A stretch of DNA of 9,032 nt. Source: Bacillota bacterium. Its GTDB lineage: Bacteria; Bacillota; Clostridia; Clostridiales; Clostridiaceae. The notes below the pieces were generated by a model. The model did not search any database and was not told the DNA's origin. It saw only the letters and a program-made list of their open reading frames with translations. Numbering within the stretch: position 1 is the stretch's first letter; the number at the start of each line of letters is the position of its first letter. The stretch covers positions 1-9,032 of the forward strand of contig JAEXLD010000079.1 of the NCBI GenBank assembly GCA_023445445.1, written 5' to 3'. Shown in pieces: positions 9,001 to 9,032 of this stretch. The position numbers and the translations under genes were made by a program.

Positions 9001-9032
9001 AGTATTTAGTAGTTGGAGAGCTAATCAACCAT
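1..9032 (+). CDS. Giant TAG-recoded crAss-like phage virion protein: metallopeptidase-like domain fused to single-chain RNA polymerase (partial at both ends)
   Basis: Reading begins at position 2 and stays open for 3010 codons to 9031; the gene continues beyond both edges, so neither start nor stop is visible. No TAA or TGA occurs in frame. The only stop triplets are 35 TAGs, and the sequence on both sides of each joins into one continuous protein. TGG encodes Trp normally and TGA is absent, so only TAG appears reassigned. The chain holds a zincin-like HEGFH segment (residues 793-797 of the window) and an RNA polymerase active-site motif DFDVD (2333-2337). In crAss-like phages, giant proteins with this polymerase are packaged in the virion and transcribe early genes after DNA entry. 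No internal ribosome-binding site plus start is needed to explain the same-frame segments. Assignment to a crAss-like phage is from remembered family motifs, not a database search. The continuous reading frame itself is certain; the exact boundaries of the mature protein are not. Confidence 0.93.
2..436 (+). other. Acidic, Glu/Thr/Pro/Gln-rich, probably disordered segment
   Basis: These 145 residues are dominated by Glu, Asp, Thr, Ser, Pro and Gln, with few aromatic or bulky hydrophobic residues until about position 240. A proline run (PVPPTPTQ) lies near 199-222. The composition is that of a flexible linker rather than an enzyme fold, which suggests that another domain lies upstream of the window. 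Two TAGs (38 and 65) fall here. No function can be assigned. From about 240 the sequence becomes more ordered (short hydrophobic strands such as ITIVDGGIYV), so the linker may end before 436. Confidence 0.6.
440..1900 (+). other. Unrecognised folded region between disordered segment and linker
   Basis: About 487 residues with alternating hydrophobic strands and helices, a composition typical of globular domains. An early part (494-787) has strand-like pieces and a segment GDTSPYMQAIHLVLED. A Lys/Gln-rich helical piece containing TAGs at 788 and 800 follows, and a longer part from about 1040 contains aromatic and Gly-rich segments such as GYGTGSVEDF. From 803 to 1900 there is no TAG for 366 codons, the longest such run in the window. 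I recognise no catalytic motif. Equivalent N-terminal parts of crAss-like giant proteins are generally unannotated. It could be a structural or DNA-ejection module, but the sequence alone does not show this. Confidence 0.5.
1370..1393 (+). repeat. Perfect 10-bp inverted repeat with 4-nt loop inside the coding sequence
   Basis: Left arm AATAATGGTT (1370-1379), loop CCAA, right arm AACCATTATT (1384-1393). The arms are exact reverse complements, and two or three G-U pairs could extend the RNA stem. It encodes residues around VNNGSKTIIG. There is no following T-run, so it is not an intrinsic terminator. It may be a chance result of AT-rich coding sequence or a local mRNA structure. Confidence 0.7.
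1901..2029 (+). other. Gln/Lys-rich interdomain linker with three clustered TAG codons
   Basis: With TAG as Gln this reads as a low-complexity stretch rich in Gln, Lys, Ser, Thr and Asn (QQPVQKSAQKKVEE, then Asn/Lys-rich residues), separating the preceding folded region from the metallopeptidase-like domain. TAGs at 1901, 1910 and 1922 fall within eight codons, the densest cluster in the window. The density fits the Gln-rich composition and needs no special mechanism. It would also be a natural place for proteolytic separation of the two parts, which is inference only. Confidence 0.6.
2030..2620 (+). other. Zincin-type metallopeptidase-like domain (HExxH)
   Basis: The key motif is HEGFH at 2378-2392 (window residues 793-797), preceded by GQGVEF and followed by YVS-Q-LL, where the Q is a TAG codon at 2402. 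In zincins the two His bind zinc and the Glu is the general base. A second conserved-looking piece, EALAEEF at 2498-2518, lies about 40 residues downstream and offers candidates for the third zinc ligand (Glu at 2498, 2510 or 2513), the spacing expected for a Glu-zincin. Metallopeptidase-like segments of the form HEAFH plus EExLAEEF are, as I recall, a feature of crAss-like giant proteins upstream of the polymerase. Possible roles are processing of the giant chain or cleavage of virion or host proteins. The substrate is unknown, and an inactive structural role cannot be excluded. Confidence 0.75.
2621..3196 (+). other. Helical region ending in a highly charged linker
   Basis: About 192 residues, largely amphipathic helix-like, following the metallopeptidase-like domain. 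They include a hydrophobic/basic part (near 2621-2700) and long helices with regular Leu/Ile spacing (near 2830-3040). A strongly charged low-complexity run, TEESEEQEREERELGD, lies at about 3044-3091, and an Asn/Asp/Lys-rich run follows. The charged run looks like a flexible joint between the metallopeptidase module and the polymerase half. No TAG occurs between 2405 and 3196. No specific family is recognised. Confidence 0.5.
3197..4900 (+). other. Large mostly helical unassigned region upstream of the polymerase core
   Basis: About 568 residues with repeated amphipathic helix patterns, many Lys, Asn and Asp, and TAGs at 3197, 3434, 3641, 3881, 4064, 4553, 4631 and 4859. A segment near 4094-4180 (GRTHPSPEEF, then Gly/Asp turn, then VYPITENNYMSDQI) looks conserved and is followed by helices with PYSANSLLLQSIN near 4241-4280. 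I take this as the N-terminal part of the crAss-like polymerase module, which in this family is long and lacks recognisable motifs. No enzyme signature is visible. A Gly/Lys/Tyr-rich loop lies near 4688-4750. Confidence 0.5.
5126..5152 (+). other. FTGDPALYK block at the start of the polymerase core
   Basis: The segment FTGDPALYK follows a helix ending IEIEK and precedes a Lys-rich helix. I recall a closely similar FTGDPAxYK block upstream of the first barrel in crAss-like polymerases, so I use it as a landmark for the beginning of the conserved core. Its mechanistic role is not known to me. Confidence 0.6.
5897..5935 (+). other. Putative first DPBB segment with conserved lysines (DKMALFPLFK)
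   Basis: NVNTFDKMALFPLFK contains Lys at 5909 and 5933 around a hydrophobic FP turn. It lies about 360 residues before DFDVD. By position it is a candidate for the barrel that supplies basic residues to the substrate site, as in the beta-subunit-like DPBB of two-barrel polymerases. It follows PLKMVYFGDHFD and a TAG at 5876. The alignment is my inference. Confidence 0.5.
6581..6604 (+). other. TPGGSAIQ conserved block of the polymerase core
   Basis: A glycine turn block TPGGSAIQ is followed by an intervening variable stretch, KLKFLAKEGHMQVILSENF (about 6689-6745), and then the YRIPT block. This order is the one I associate with crAss-like polymerases approaching the catalytic barrel. The short Gly-Gly turn is probably structural. 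No catalytic residue is assigned here. Confidence 0.6.
6878..6898 (+). other. YRIPT-TAG-G motif preceding the catalytic barrel
   Basis: The residues read Y-R-I-P-T, then TAG at 6893-6895, then G, L, S, S. In crAss-like polymerases I recall this block as YRIPTQG, so the TAG falls exactly where Gln is expected. The Arg and Pro resemble the RxP block that precedes the NADFDGD loop in multisubunit RNA polymerases, where Arg contacts the substrate nucleotide. This supports both the recoding and the polymerase call. Confidence 0.75.
6998..7012 (+). other. Catalytic metal-binding motif DFDVD
   Basis: Asp codons at 6998, 7004 and 7010 with Phe and Val between give DFDVD in the context MTGSDFDVDKLYL. 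DxDxD is the magnesium-binding loop of two-barrel RNA polymerases (NADFDGD in multisubunit enzymes, DFDID in the studied crAss-like enzyme as I recall). Val in place of Gly or Ile at the fourth position is conservative relative to Ile. All three Asp are intact, so the enzyme is predicted to be active. Confidence 0.85.
7289..7534 (+). other. Post-catalytic conserved blocks (KAGIAPFALN and INAHVDVAKDPYI)
   Basis: Downstream of DFDVD come GGKAGIAPFALN with NHALTQ (to 7348), a TAG at 7409, and then WLSALINAHVDVAKDPYI followed by LNVN and TYNM (7445-7534). These are among the most conserved-looking pieces in the window. By position after the catalytic loop they are candidates for the bridge-helix and trigger-loop equivalents of this polymerase class; that functional match is inference. 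The DNA for the second block is noticeably richer in G and C than its surroundings. Confidence 0.6.
7769..9031 (+). other. C-terminal helical region, continues beyond window
   Basis: About 421 residues, mostly helix-like, rich in Lys, Asn, Leu and Tyr, with TAGs at 7988, 8150, 8423 and 8537 and none after. Segments such as GVYAYLTSFDNRSTDSFFDV (about 8672-8731) look like folded polymerase-associated sequence. I recognise no separate enzyme motif. It probably includes the end of the polymerase (clamp-like or product-channel parts) and the start of the next module, since the frame stays open at the window edge. Confidence 0.5.

Noticed and set aside
1..9032. Pseudogene decaying through many nonsense mutations
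   Set aside because: Decay would give TAA, TGA and frameshifts as well as TAG. None occur in 3010 codons, and the catalytic residues are intact.

Overview
The whole window is the inside of one gene. Reading the + strand from position 2 gives 3010 consecutive codons (2-9031) with no TAA and no TGA. The only interruptions are 35 in-frame TAG codons. Under the standard code this looks like a row of short same-frame ORFs; with TAG read as an amino acid (most likely glutamine, as in genetic code 15) it is a single polypeptide of more than 3010 residues that is open at both window edges. No gene start, gene end, intergenic space, tRNA, promoter, terminator, mobile element or CRISPR array lies inside. 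Base composition is AT-rich (about two thirds A+T by eye).

The likely source is a TAG-recoded, crAss-like tailed phage of gut Bacteroidales. This rests on three things: the recoding, the giant size of the protein, and the catalytic motif DFDVD inside the context GSDFDVDKLYL. That motif matches the double-psi beta-barrel (DPBB) metal-binding loop of the virion-packaged, single-chain RNA polymerases of crAss-like phages, which are distant relatives of QDE-1/YonO-type polymerases.

Layout by region: 2-436, an acidic Glu/Thr/Pro/Gln-rich, probably disordered stretch. 440-1900, a folded region I do not recognise. 1901-2029, a Gln/Lys-rich linker with three TAGs within eight codons. 2030-2620, a zincin-type metallopeptidase-like domain with HEGFH and a downstream EALAEEF segment. 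2621-3196, a helical region ending in a charged linker. 3197-4900, a large mostly helical unassigned region. About 4900-7768, the RNA polymerase core (FTGDPALYK, DKMALFPLFK, TPGGSAIQ, YRIPT-TAG-G, DFDVD, then KAGIAPFALN and INAHVDVAKDP blocks). 7769-9031, a helical C-terminal part that continues past the window.

Functional picture (inference from crAss-like phage biology): such proteins are carried in the virion and enter the host with the DNA, where the polymerase transcribes early phage genes. The upstream metallopeptidase-like domain in the same chain could process the giant polypeptide or act on virion or host proteins. The recoding means the protein can be made in full only when a TAG-reading suppressor tRNA is available, which would confine it to late infection.
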